Origin: Rickettsiales bacterium
GTDB lineage: Bacteria > Pseudomonadota > Alphaproteobacteria > TMED109
Length of the DNA stretch: 11,724 nt
NCBI GenBank assembly: GCA_002720125.1
Contig: PBGQ01000019.1
Span: 1 to 11,724, forward strand
Direction of reading: 5' to 3'
Made by a program: the position numbers and the translations under genes. Below, piece by piece: positions 1 to 7,536 of the stretch; position 1 is the first letter of the stretch; every line of letters starts with the position of its first letter. The notes under the pieces were generated by a model that had not been told where the DNA came from, did no database searches, and saw only the letters and a program-made list of their open reading frames with translations.

Positions 1-1111
1 TGGCTATTAGAGTCGTAAAAATCGCATCCATTAAACCTTCATGAATCTCATTGTTTTCCTCGTCTAAAATAGCAGGGTTTGTCATTAAATGACCAACATT
101 TCTTATTAGCATTAATGACCTTCCCTTTAAAAATGATTTGTTACCATTTTTATCTGTGTAACTAATATCTTTATTAAGTTTTCTTCTTATAATATTGTTT
201 TCTTTAGTGAATTCAGTAGAAAGATTTCCCTTCATCAATCCTAACCAATTGTCATATGCCAATACTTTATCTTCAGCATCCACAGTGGCAACGCTATCCT
301 CACAATCCATAATTGTAGAAATGGCAGACTCCATATATATATCACTTATATTAGCTATATCTTCTCCTCCTATTCTATCTTCTTTATCTATTATTATTCT
401 GATTTTTAATTTATTTTGCTCTAATATTATCTCTTTTTTATCAGTATTTTCAAATTCAACGCATCCAAAATATTGGCTACTATTAAGTAATTCAGAAGGT
501 CCGTCCTCAGTTTTAATGAGCATTTTATTATCTTTTATACCAACGTAGTTAACACTACTCCAAGAGGTATCTTTTAATGCAAAAATTTCATCTAAGTATT
601 CTTTTGCATATTTAATAACTTTATTTCCTCTTTCTACGCTGTATTCTTTAGCATCTGGCAAACTTCCCATTGCATCTGTACCATAGAGAGCATCATAAAG
701 ACTTCCCCATCGAGCATTTGCAGCGTTTAGAGCATATCTAGCGTTGGTTATAGGTACAACCAACTGAGGGCCTGAAATTGAGGCAATTTCTTCATCAATA
801 TTAGTAGTATTAATCTGAAACTTTTCTCCTTCTTTAATCAAATAACCAATTTCTTCAAGAAAGTTCTTATATTCATCATGATTTAATTCTTTACCTTTGT
901 TATTGATATTCCAATTATCAATTTTTTGCTTAAGTTCTAACCTTTTTGATAGAAGCTCTCTATTTTTTTTTGTTAATTTTTTTATAATACTAGAGCTTTT
1001 TTCCCAGAAGCTTTCTACCTCCAAGTCAGTCCCTGGAAGCACCTTATCATTTACAAAGTCAAATAGAAGTTTATCTACTTGAAGACCATATTTATTTACT
1101 CTATCTCGCAT
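1..1111 (-). CDS. glcB: Malate synthase G, N-terminal half (partial, runs off the left edge)
   Basis: Condenses glyoxylate with acetyl-CoA to malate in the cytosol (glyoxylate assimilation). I translated the minus strand from the ATG at 1111 and it stays open for 370 codons to the window edge; the full family length is about 720 residues. The start MRDRVNKYGLQVDKLLFDF matches the typical G-isoform N-terminus. Further G-type blocks are ISGPQLVVPITNARYALNAA, ARWGSLYDALYGTDA, MDCEDSVATVDAEDK followed by NWLGLMKG, and GRSLMLIRNVGHLMTNPA. The Arg of RNVGH is residue 337, agreeing with catalytic Arg338 of the E. coli enzyme as I remember it; the catalytic Asp near residue 630 lies outside the window. 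A good ribosome site precedes the start. The gene is divergent from the deformylase, and no glyoxylate-shunt partner is in view. Identification is very secure. Confidence 0.97.
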   Translation of the reverse strand, partial: MRDRVNKYGLQVDKLLFDFVNDKVLPGTDLEVESFWEKSSSIIKKLTKKNRELLSKRLELKQKIDNWNINNKGKELNHDEYKNFLEEIGYLIKEGEKFQINTTNIDEEIASISGPQLVVPITNARYALNAANARWGSLYDALYGTDAMGSLPDAKEYSVERGNKVIKYAKEYLDEIFALKDTSWSSVNYVGIKDNKMLIKTEDGPSELLNSSQYFGCVEFENTDKKEIILEQNKLKIRIIIDKEDRIGGEDIANISDIYMESAISTIMDCEDSVATVDAEDKVLAYDNWLGLMKGNLSTEFTKENNIIRRKLNKDISYTDKNGNKSFLKGRSLMLIRNVGHLMTNPAILDEENNEIHEGLMDAIFTTLIA

Positions 1112-1118
1112 TATATTG

Positions 1119-1124
1119 CCTTTC
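1119..1124 (-). promoter_or_regulatory. Ribosome binding site of glcB
   Basis: On the minus strand GAAAGG lies 7 bases before the malate synthase ATG at 1111. It is the clearest Shine-Dalgarno-like site in the window. Most other starts here (deformylase, helicase, exonuclease, thioesterase, acyl-CoA ligase) have no purine-rich site at proper spacing. It supports choosing the ATG at 1111. Confidence 0.6.
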
Positions 1125-1247
1125 AATCAAATATTAAGTATTAAAAATGTTTAATATATAATGAAAGAATACTACAATTTATTTTTTTTATTAAGTTGAA
1201 TTTTTTTATTTTAAGAATTATTCTATGTAAATTATAAATACTGGTAG

Positions 1248-1256
1248 TGTTATATT
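1248..1256 (+). promoter_or_regulatory. Possible extended -10 promoter element for the deformylase gene
   Basis: TG-T-TATATT fits an extended -10 element, with the predicted transcript start about 25 bases before the ATG at 1288. No convincing -35 hexamer is visible. A second candidate, TATAAA at 1233-1238 with TTAAGA at 1211-1216 (16-base spacer), lies just upstream. The spacer is so AT-rich that -10-like hexamers are common by chance, so this is weak. The rest of 1112-1287 shows nothing I can name; the glcB promoter must also lie there, but no single site stands out. Confidence 0.25.
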
Positions 1257-1287
1257 TTTAATAAGACTTGTATCTTGATTAATATTA

Positions 1288-1857
1288 ATGAACAATAATA
1301 AGATAGCCCATATTGGTCATCCGATTCTTAGAGAACCTACTACAGAGGTGCCTTTAAAAAAAATCAACACTGAGGAGATTAAGAATCTGATAAGAAAACT
1401 TACAGAAATTATGCATGAATTCAATGGTGCTGGATTAGCAGCTAATCAAATATACGAAAGTTATAGAATATGTGTTTTAGAAATAAAAAATAATTTAAGA
1501 TATAAACATTTGCCTGAAGTACCATTTAAAGTACTAATAAATCCAAAAATAGTAAGTAAAAACCAAAAAAAAATATTTAGTTCTTTTGAAGGATGCTTAA
1601 GTGTTCCTAACCTAAGAGGTAGAGTTAATAGATCTTATGATATAACAGTTGAATATTATGATCAAAATGCAAAATACAATTTAGACCATATCAAAGGAAT
1701 TCAAGCAATAGTTTATCAACATGAAATTGACCATTTAGATGGTATTTTGTTCACTGATAAAGTTAAAGACAAAAAGTCATTAGTTACATATGAAAATTAT
1801 ATTAAATATTATGAAGAGGATTACAGACTAGAACTTATGAAATTAGCTAACTATTAA
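1288..1857 (+). CDS. def: Peptide deformylase
   Basis: Removes the formyl group from the initiator methionine of new proteins at the ribosome exit. The 189-residue protein has all three family motifs: motif 1 GAGLAANQI (residues 47-55), motif 2 EGCLSVP (101-107, metal ligand Cys103) and motif 3 QHEIDHLDG (144-152, ligands His145 and His149, catalytic Glu146). Length is normal (about 165-200). Motif 1 has Asn53 where common forms have Pro or Thr (AAPQ/AATQ), and the usual Gly after the motif is absent, so this may be a divergent paralogue. It is not next to fmt (methionyl-tRNA formyltransferase), the usual neighbour, but stands alone between glcB (divergent) and pdeM (convergent, 42-base gap). 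No Shine-Dalgarno site precedes the ATG. Function is secure; whether it is the main or a second deformylase cannot be told here. Confidence 0.95.
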   Translation: MNNNKIAHIGHPILREPTTEVPLKKINTEEIKNLIRKLTEIMHEFNGAGLAANQIYESYRICVLEIKNNLRYKHLPEVPFKVLINPKIVSKNQKKIFSSFEGCLSVPNLRGRVNRSYDITVEYYDQNAKYNLDHIKGIQAIVYQHEIDHLDGILFTDKVKDKKSLVTYENYIKYYEEDYRLELMKLANY

Positions 1858-1899
1858 AAAATTCTTTAAATACATTTAAATCTTAATATTATTTAATAG

Positions 1900-2550
1900 T
1901 TATAGAGAATTTATTAAAAAAACATCCTTATCATTAAAAATATATTTTGCATAATGTCCAGGAAAATTTTTCTTAAAGTCCTCCTTTTCAATGTCTAACC
2001 CCCCTGTATAAGTTCCGTATGCAGGAATAATTATTTTATTTCTTGAAACCATAAAACAAGGTCTGGATATTTTTTTTCCTCTTATTTTTAAATAAATTTT
2101 TGGATGATAATGAGCACTTATTTCAAAATTAGAATTTTTATCGCTGATATGATTAAAATTTACCTTATCAAAGTAATAATTTTTTTTAATTTCAACAGTT
2201 GGTGGAGCGAGTTGCCCATCATGATTTCCTATTATCCAGATTACTTTTAAATCTTTACAGATTTTGTCTAATTTATTAAAAGCAACTTTTCTTAATCTAG
2301 AGTATCCTTTAACATCATGAAATATATCTCCTAATAGGATTATTTTTTTAACATCCAAATCTCTTATTTTACTATTTAAACGAGCCAATGTTTGTATGCT
2401 ATCATAAGGAGGTAGAAAATTTCCTAATTTCGCAAAATATGAGGATTTTTCCAAATGTAAGTCTCCTAAGATTAAGGTTTTATTTTTATTCCAAAAAATA
2501 GAACCATCAGATTGAAGTGTAAATAAACTTTTTCTAAAGTTAATTTTCAT
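1900..2550 (-). CDS. pdeM: Ligase-associated metallophosphoesterase PdeM (DNA damage response endonuclease)
   Basis: A calcineurin-like phosphoesterase of the Lhr-Core/ligase repair cassette; characterised relatives are Mn-dependent nucleases. The 216 residues carry the metal-binding motifs in order: GDLHLEK (29-35, Asp30 and His32), LGDIFH (73-78, Asp75 and His78), GNHD (108-111), His134, and AHYHP (146-150, His147 and His149). The early FLPPYDS (45-51) is also typical. Two local departures are seen: the usual GHxH is AHYH (Gly to Ala at 146), and the HEP-like element is HIS at 134-136. All predicted metal ligands are kept, so activity is plausible. The ATG overlaps the end of the helicase gene by 11 bases, so the two are translationally linked on one transcript. 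The 3' end faces the deformylase gene. Family and cassette role are well supported; the true substrate is not known from sequence. Confidence 0.93.
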   Translation of the reverse strand: MKINFRKSLFTLQSDGSIFWNKNKTLILGDLHLEKSSYFAKLGNFLPPYDSIQTLARLNSKIRDLDVKKIILLGDIFHDVKGYSRLRKVAFNKLDKICKDLKVIWIIGNHDGQLAPPTVEIKKNYYFDKVNFNHISDKNSNFEISAHYHPKIYLKIRGKKISRPCFMVSRNKIIIPAYGTYTGGLDIEKEDFKKNFPGHYAKYIFNDKDVFLINSL

Positions 2551-5002
2551 TATTTATATTAGCCTCTTGTAGTATTTTATTTTGAAGACTTTCATATTCA
2601 TATTTAATGAGAGTATTTTTTTCAACTGTTTCTCTGTTAAATTCAAGAATTAACGGAACAGCAAGTGGAGAAATAGTATCTAATTCATTATGTATAATTT
2701 TATATTTAATATTTTTCAAAAAATTAGAAAGTCTCTTGTAATCTACAAGTTCATTTAGTGTTTCTTTTTTTGAACTTTCTAATAAAATATGATTTCTTTC
2801 ATATTTGAGCAAAACATCATAAATCAAATCAGAATTAAATGTAATTTGTTTTCCAGATTTATTGTGTCCTGGTAATCTTCTATTAATTAAACCAGATATC
2901 GTTGCTACATTTCTAAAATGCTTTTTTACCATTGATGTACTATTTAACCAAACATATAAGCTTTTACTGAGTAAATTATATGAAAAAATACTGTTTACAT
3001 TTAAACATTTTTCAATTGACCATAAAGCAATTGCATAATCTGTTGCTACGAATGCTATTGGTTTATTTCCATAATCTTGTAATTTTTTTAGAATTAAAAT
3101 ACCTAGAGTTTGATTTACATTTCTTCCCTGAAAAGTATAAGCAACAATAAAATGATTTTTTTGTTTTCCTATAATTCTAGTAAAAGTTTCAATTAACATG
3201 CCCTCTTCAGGCGGAAGACAAGATCTACTTTTTTGTAATTCAAGCCAATCTAAAATTTGTTTAGGTAAATTAGTATTTTTATAATTATTTATTAGATATA
3301 AAACTTCTTTTGCTAATTCCGAAGATAATGGTAATCTGCCTCCAATAAAAGAAGGAATTTTAGGTTTCGACCTTTTAGTTTTTTTTACTTGTATTCCTCT
3401 CAATACAACTTTATCAAATTCAAGAACCTCACCAGCAAAAAGAAAAGTATCTCCTTTAGATAAATTATTAATAAAATAAGACTCAATAACACCTAATTTT
3501 TTATTCTTAAGAAATAAATTTATCATATGTTCTTCAACTATAGTACCTACGTTCATTCTATACTTCTGTATAAATTTTTTATTTGTAACTTCATAAAGAC
3601 CTAAATTATTTTTTTTGATTTTAGAATATGAATTATAATTAGCTAGAGTATAACCACCATTTTCAACAAAATTTAAGACCTTATTAAATTGTTCTCGTTT
3701 AAGTTTTTTATATGGAAATGCAGATATTATATTTTTAAATAGTTTATTACTGTCAAAAGGATTACTGCATGCTACACCAAGTATATGTTGAGCTAATACG
3801 TCTAAGCTTCCTTCTTTAAATACTCTATCTTCTATTTTTCCACATTTAATAGAATTAATTGCAGCAATGCATTCAATATATTCAAATTTATTAGTTGGAA
3901 CTAAGAACGCTTTTGAAGGAGATCCTATGTTATGATTACTTCTTCCTATTCTCTGTAATATTCTAGCAATGCCTTTTGGTGCACCAACCTGAATTATCAA
4001 ATCCAAATTACCCCAGTCAATTCCTAATTCTAAAGAACTTGTTGCTATTACACAATCTAGTTCACCTACAAGCATACTTTTTTCAATATTATCTCTTAAT
4101 TCCTTTGCTAAACTTCCATGGTGAACCCCTATTTTAAGATTTAATTTGTTTACTTTCCAAAGTTTTTGAAAAAGATATTCTGACTGAGCTCTAGTATTAA
4201 CAAAAATAATTGTATTTTTATGAGAAGTAATTTTTTTATATATCTCGTTTACTGCATAATTTGCCATATGTCCAGACCAAGGTATCCTTTTTTTTGTTGG
4301 TAAAATTCTTATTCTAGGAAATTTTTTAATATCAGAAGATATGGCTATAGCATTGTTATCATTAGATAAATAAGATAAAAACATTCTTTTATTCTTTATA
4401 GTAGCTGACATTCCAATAGTACATAACTCGCAAGAAAACTGTTTTAATCTAGCTAAGTTTAAGCTTAATAAATCACCTCTTTTACTGTTTATCAAATTAT
4501 GTAATTCATCAATAATAATATATTTTAAATCACTAAAATATTCTTTACTATTTTCATAGGACATCATTAAAGCTAAAGACTCTGGTGTTGTAACTAAAAA
4601 ATTAGGAGGCTTTTTCATAATTTTCCTTTTTATATAAGTCGTAGTATCACCTGTTCTGATGTCTAAGGAAATATTCAGACCACATTCAACTATTGGTTCT
4701 TCTATACTTCTTTTTATATCCTTAGCTAACGATTTTAATGGAGAAATATAAATAGTATGTAGCTTTCCTTTAGAATCTTTATCAGAAATATCTAAAAAAG
4801 ATGGAAGAAAACCTGCTAAAGTTTTACCAGTTCCAGTAGGTGAAACAATCAATATATTTTTATAGTTTTTGTTAGCAAATAATACATCTAATTGATAATT
4901 AAAGTAACTCCAGCCCTTTTTTGTAATCCAGGTTGTTAATCCATGGGACTGGATTTTGTTAAATAATGTGCTATCTATCTTTGAATGGTCACTATTAATC
5001 AT
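2540..5002 (-). CDS. Ligase-associated DEXH-box DNA helicase (Lhr-Core)
   Basis: ATP-dependent 3'-5' DNA translocase/helicase of the Lhr-Core type, working with the neighbouring nucleases and ligase. At 820 residues it is the short 'core' form, not full Lhr of about 1500. Motifs: Walker A SPTGTGKT (54-61), SPLKSLA (87-93), TTPESLA (138-144), DELH (165-168), SAT (199-201), FVNTR (267-271), HHGSL (294-298), ATSSLELGIDWG (320-331) and QRIGRSNH (350-357). The Lhr-specific C-terminal block follows, including PSFIGGRLPLSSELA (550-564). The next in-frame Met is residue 146, beyond Walker A, so the ATG at 5002 is the only sensible ATG; no Shine-Dalgarno site is visible. The first 18 coding bases overlap, on the opposite strand, the start of the exonuclease gene. 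pdeM follows with an 11-base overlap. Confidence 0.96.
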   Translation of the reverse strand: MINSDHSKIDSTLFNKIQSHGLTTWITKKGWSYFNYQLDVLFANKNYKNILIVSPTGTGKTLAGFLPSFLDISDKDSKGKLHTIYISPLKSLAKDIKRSIEEPIVECGLNISLDIRTGDTTTYIKRKIMKKPPNFLVTTPESLALMMSYENSKEYFSDLKYIIIDELHNLINSKRGDLLSLNLARLKQFSCELCTIGMSATIKNKRMFLSYLSNDNNAIAISSDIKKFPRIRILPTKKRIPWSGHMANYAVNEIYKKITSHKNTIIFVNTRAQSEYLFQKLWKVNKLNLKIGVHHGSLAKELRDNIEKSMLVGELDCVIATSSLELGIDWGNLDLIIQVGAPKGIARILQRIGRSNHNIGSPSKAFLVPTNKFEYIECIAAINSIKCGKIEDRVFKEGSLDVLAQHILGVACSNPFDSNKLFKNIISAFPYKKLKREQFNKVLNFVENGGYTLANYNSYSKIKKNNLGLYEVTNKKFIQKYRMNVGTIVEEHMINLFLKNKKLGVIESYFINNLSKGDTFLFAGEVLEFDKVVLRGIQVKKTKRSKPKIPSFIGGRLPLSSELAKEVLYLINNYKNTNLPKQILDWLELQKSRSCLPPEEGMLIETFTRIIGKQKNHFIVAYTFQGRNVNQTLGILILKKLQDYGNKPIAFVATDYAIALWSIEKCLNVNSIFSYNLLSKSLYVWLNSTSMVKKHFRNVATISGLINRRLPGHNKSGKQITFNSDLIYDVLLKYERNHILLESSKKETLNELVDYKRLSNFLKNIKYKIIHNELDTISPLAVPLILEFNRETVEKNTLIKYEYESLQNKILQEANINNEN

Positions 5003-5968
5003 AATTTACATATATCATCAATAGATGCTTATATAGACCCTATTAAGCCTGTAGACAAGGCTATAATTACCCATGCACATGCTGATCATGCAAAACCATA
5101 TCATAAAAAAGTATTAGCATCTGAGGATACCATTAACATAATGAAACTAAGATATGGTGATAATTGTGCTGAAGAATTTCAAATATTAAAATATGGCGAA
5201 AAAATAAACGTTAATGGTATTTTTATTTCTTTACATCCTGCAGGTCATATACTTGGAAGCTCTCAAATTTTATTAGAAAATAAAGGTTACAAAACTCTAA
5301 TTACTGGTGATTACAAGACTATTAAAGACCAGTCTTCTCAAGAATTTTGTTTAGTAAAATCTCATTCTATAATTACAGAAGCAACTTTTGGTTTACCTAT
5401 ATTTAAACACCCTAACCCAAATGATGAAATTAAAAAGCTTCTGCTATCATTAAACTTTAATAACAATCAATCTCATTTAGTAGGTTGTTATTCACTTGGA
5501 AAGGCTCAAAGGGTTATAAGTTTATTAAGAGAAAATGGATACGATGAAACAATATATATACATGGGGCTTGTGAAAAAATATGTTCCTATTATTTATATA
5601 AAGGAGTAAAACTTGGCAATCTTAAAAAAGTTGATAAAGAAAACAAAAAGAATTTAATTGGGAAAGTTGTTATAGCTCCTCCCTCCGCGTTGAAAGATAA
5701 ATGGGCAAGAAATATACCTCAAGTAAAACATTGCATGGCTTCTGGATGGATGACAGTAAAACAAAGAGCAAAACAAAAACTAATAGAACTACCTTTGATT
5801 ATTTCAGACCATGCTGATTGGAATGAGTTAACAAGTACTATAAAAGCAAACTGTGCCGAAAAAGTTTGGATTACTCACGGAAGGGAAGAAGGATTACAAC
5901 ACTGGTGTGATCTTAATAAGATAAATGCTAAAGCGCTTTATTTAAAAGGAAGAGATGAAGAAGATTGA
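4985..5968 (+). CDS. Ligase-associated beta-CASP exonuclease (metallo-beta-lactamase fold)
   Basis: A metallo-beta-lactamase/beta-CASP nuclease of the Lhr-Core/ligase cassette, related in fold to SNM1/Artemis and CPSF73 nucleases, expected to trim DNA ends before ligation. The 327 residues show HAHADH (30-35), HPAGHILGS (84-92), GDY (108-110), TEATFGLP (131-138), ISDHADW (273-279) and THGREEG (297-303), all metal-site or cassette-family blocks. Length is near the family's norm (about 330-340). A TGA stop lies directly before the ATG at 4985, so no earlier in-frame start exists. The N-terminus is short: conserved sequence (DAYIDPIKPVDKAIITH) begins by residue 14, and the YC-containing segment often found before it is absent. 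The start lies inside the 5' end of the divergent helicase gene (18-base overlap). The stop overlaps the ligase start by 4 bases, so the two are co-translated. Confidence 0.94.
   Translation: MVTINHNLHISSIDAYIDPIKPVDKAIITHAHADHAKPYHKKVLASEDTINIMKLRYGDNCAEEFQILKYGEKINVNGIFISLHPAGHILGSSQILLENKGYKTLITGDYKTIKDQSSQEFCLVKSHSIITEATFGLPIFKHPNPNDEIKKLLLSLNFNNNQSHLVGCYSLGKAQRVISLLRENGYDETIYIHGACEKICSYYLYKGVKLGNLKKVDKENKKNLIGKVVIAPPSALKDKWARNIPQVKHCMASGWMTVKQRAKQKLIELPLIISDHADWNELTSTIKANCAEKVWITHGREEGLQHWCDLNKINAKALYLKGRDEED
5030..5058 (-). promoter_or_regulatory. Candidate promoter for the helicase-pdeM transcript, inside the exonuclease gene
   Basis: Read on the minus strand, TTGTCT (5053-5058) and TATATA (5030-5035) are spaced by 17 bases, a housekeeping-like -35/-10 pair. 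The predicted transcript start near 5023 leaves a leader of about 20 bases before the helicase ATG at 5002. Each hexamer matches the consensus at 4 of 6 positions. Since the two genes overlap, the helicase promoter must lie within the exonuclease coding region, which raises the prior for this site. Inference only. Confidence 0.35.
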
Positions 5969-7536
5969 AAAATTTAACTAAACTTCTTAATGATTTGTTA
6001 TTTACAACCTCTAGCAATAAAAAAATTGAAATTATTGTGGATTATCTCAATAGAACACCTGAAATTGATAGAGGATACGCAATAGCGATGTTGTGCAACA
6101 ATCTAAAATTTGAAAAAATAAAAAATTCATTTTTAAAGAAACTAGTAAAGACTCAAGTGGATCCTTATTTATTTGATTTATCCTATGACTATGTGGGAGA
6201 TTTAGCTGAAACTATAGCCTTAATCTGGGATACGAATTCAAAAAAAAATAGTTTAGCATTAAATGAATTAGTAATAAAGCTAGAGGATGACAGTCTAGAT
6301 ATAGAAAAATTTATATACAATATCTTAAATGAGTCAACCTCAGATGAAAGGTGGACTTTTGTAAAACTGTTGTTAGGTGGCTTAAGAGTTGGAGTATCTG
6401 AATCGATTGTCAAGAGAGCTCTCTCTTTATATGGGAAAAAACCTCTTTCTGAAATTGAAAAAATATGGAATGGTATTGACCCACCTTATAAAAGTCTATT
6501 TTGTTGGTTGGACGATAAAACACCTATTCCCAAAATAGATAAAGGAAAGGTCTTTCACCCACTAATGTTAGCCCATTCAATAGATGAAAATAAAGAATTA
6601 AAAAAGATAAAAATAAGTGATTATTTAATAGAATATAAATGGGATGGAATTAGAGTACAGGTTATTGTCAATGATAATAATTTAAAAATCTTTTCCAGAA
6701 GCGGTGAAGATATAACTGAGTCATTTCCAGAAATTACTATAAATTATCAAAAACTTTTGGTACTAGATGGAGAGCTATTGGTTGGTAAAAACTTCAGAGA
6801 AAAATCTTTTAATGATTTGCAAAAAAGAATTAATAAGAAAAAACCTTCTAAGAAAATGACCACAGAACTTCCTGCATTTTTAAGGTTATATGATATTCTT
6901 TTTTTTAATGGCGTAGATTTAAGAAATAAGAGTCTTTTAAATAGAAAAGAATATTTATCAAGATGGTACAACTCTTCTGATAAAAATAGTTTTGACCTAT
7001 CACCAATTTTAAATTTTAAAAACCTAGAAGCATTAAAGAACAACAAAAGTAAGCTTTCAAATAGTAGCAATATAGAAGGATTTATGATCAAAAAAAAAAA
7101 TAGTTTATATGTTTCAGGAAGAAAAAAAGGCTTATGGTATAAATGGAAAAGGGATCCAAGATTTCTAGATGCTATTCTAATGTATGCTCAAAGAGGTCAT
7201 GGTAAAAGAAGTTCTTATTATTCTGATTATACGCTAGGTGTATGGGAGTCTAATAAAATTGTACCAATTGCTAAAGCTTATTCAGGATATACTGATCAGG
7301 AACTAACAAAAATTGACAATTTCATAAGAAACAAAACCATATCTAAATATGGTCCTGTTCGAGAAATAGAAAAAAAGTTAGTAATGGAAATAGCTTTTGA
7401 CTCAATTAATGTTAGTAATAGGCATAAATCTGGTTTTGCACTAAGATTTCCCAGAATACATAGAGTAAGATGGGATAAGCCAATTGAAGAAGTAATGGAT
7501 GTTTCCGATATAAAAGAAGAGTTCTTTAAAAAATAG
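5965..7536 (+). CDS. Cassette ATP-dependent DNA ligase ('cisplatin damage response' family)
   Basis: Seals DNA nicks using ATP; this type belongs to the Lhr-Core cassette and is separate from the replicative NAD-dependent LigA. The 523 residues have an N-terminal DNA-binding region (about 1-195), then the nucleotidyltransferase domain. Motif I is EYKWDGIR (223-230, adenylated Lys225), motif III FSRSGED (243-249), DGEL (268-271), motif IIIa RLYDILFFNG (307-316), motif IV EGFMIK (371-376) and motif V WYKWKRDP (391-398). The OB domain ends with FALRFPRIHRVRWDK (490-504). The start is TTG at 5965, overlapping the exonuclease TGA in the four bases TTGA. The next in-frame ATG is codon 42, which would cut into conserved N-terminal sequence, so TTG is strongly favoured; purine-rich GGAAGAG precedes it. 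No Ku gene is nearby, arguing against an end-joining ligase. The stop abuts that of yhhQ. Confidence 0.96.
   Translation: MKNLTKLLNDLLFTTSSNKKIEIIVDYLNRTPEIDRGYAIAMLCNNLKFEKIKNSFLKKLVKTQVDPYLFDLSYDYVGDLAETIALIWDTNSKKNSLALNELVIKLEDDSLDIEKFIYNILNESTSDERWTFVKLLLGGLRVGVSESIVKRALSLYGKKPLSEIEKIWNGIDPPYKSLFCWLDDKTPIPKIDKGKVFHPLMLAHSIDENKELKKIKISDYLIEYKWDGIRVQVIVNDNNLKIFSRSGEDITESFPEITINYQKLLVLDGELLVGKNFREKSFNDLQKRINKKKPSKKMTTELPAFLRLYDILFFNGVDLRNKSLLNRKEYLSRWYNSSDKNSFDLSPILNFKNLEALKNNKSKLSNSSNIEGFMIKKKNSLYVSGRKKGLWYKWKRDPRFLDAILMYAQRGHGKRSSYYSDYTLGVWESNKIVPIAKAYSGYTDQELTKIDNFIRNKTISKYGPVREIEKKLVMEIAFDSINVSNRHKSGFALRFPRIHRVRWDKPIEEVMDVSDIKEEFFKK

Noticed and set aside
195..1082. Plus-strand open frames at 195-548 and 897-1082
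   Set aside because: They lie opposite malate synthase G, which is read without a break on the minus strand; their products are low-complexity Ser/Leu/Phe-rich antisense translations.
1865..1880. TTTAAA-TACA-TTTAAA repeat between def and pdeM as a terminator
   Set aside because: The stem is six A-T pairs made from self-complementary halves, with no GC pairs and no following T-run; expected by chance at this composition.
6189..7091. Minus-strand open frames at 6189-6413 and 6747-7091
   Set aside because: They are antisense to the DNA ligase motif-bearing region and have no recognisable family features.
5965..7536. DNA ligase as part of a Ku/LigD end-joining system
   Set aside because: No Ku, primase or LigD polymerase domain is present; its neighbours and motif layout fit the Lhr-Core cassette.
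1900..7536. Cassette as a new phage-defence island
   Set aside because: The helicase, two nucleases and ligase look defence-like, but they match the known ligase-associated repair set, and no mobile element or other defence gene is adjacent.
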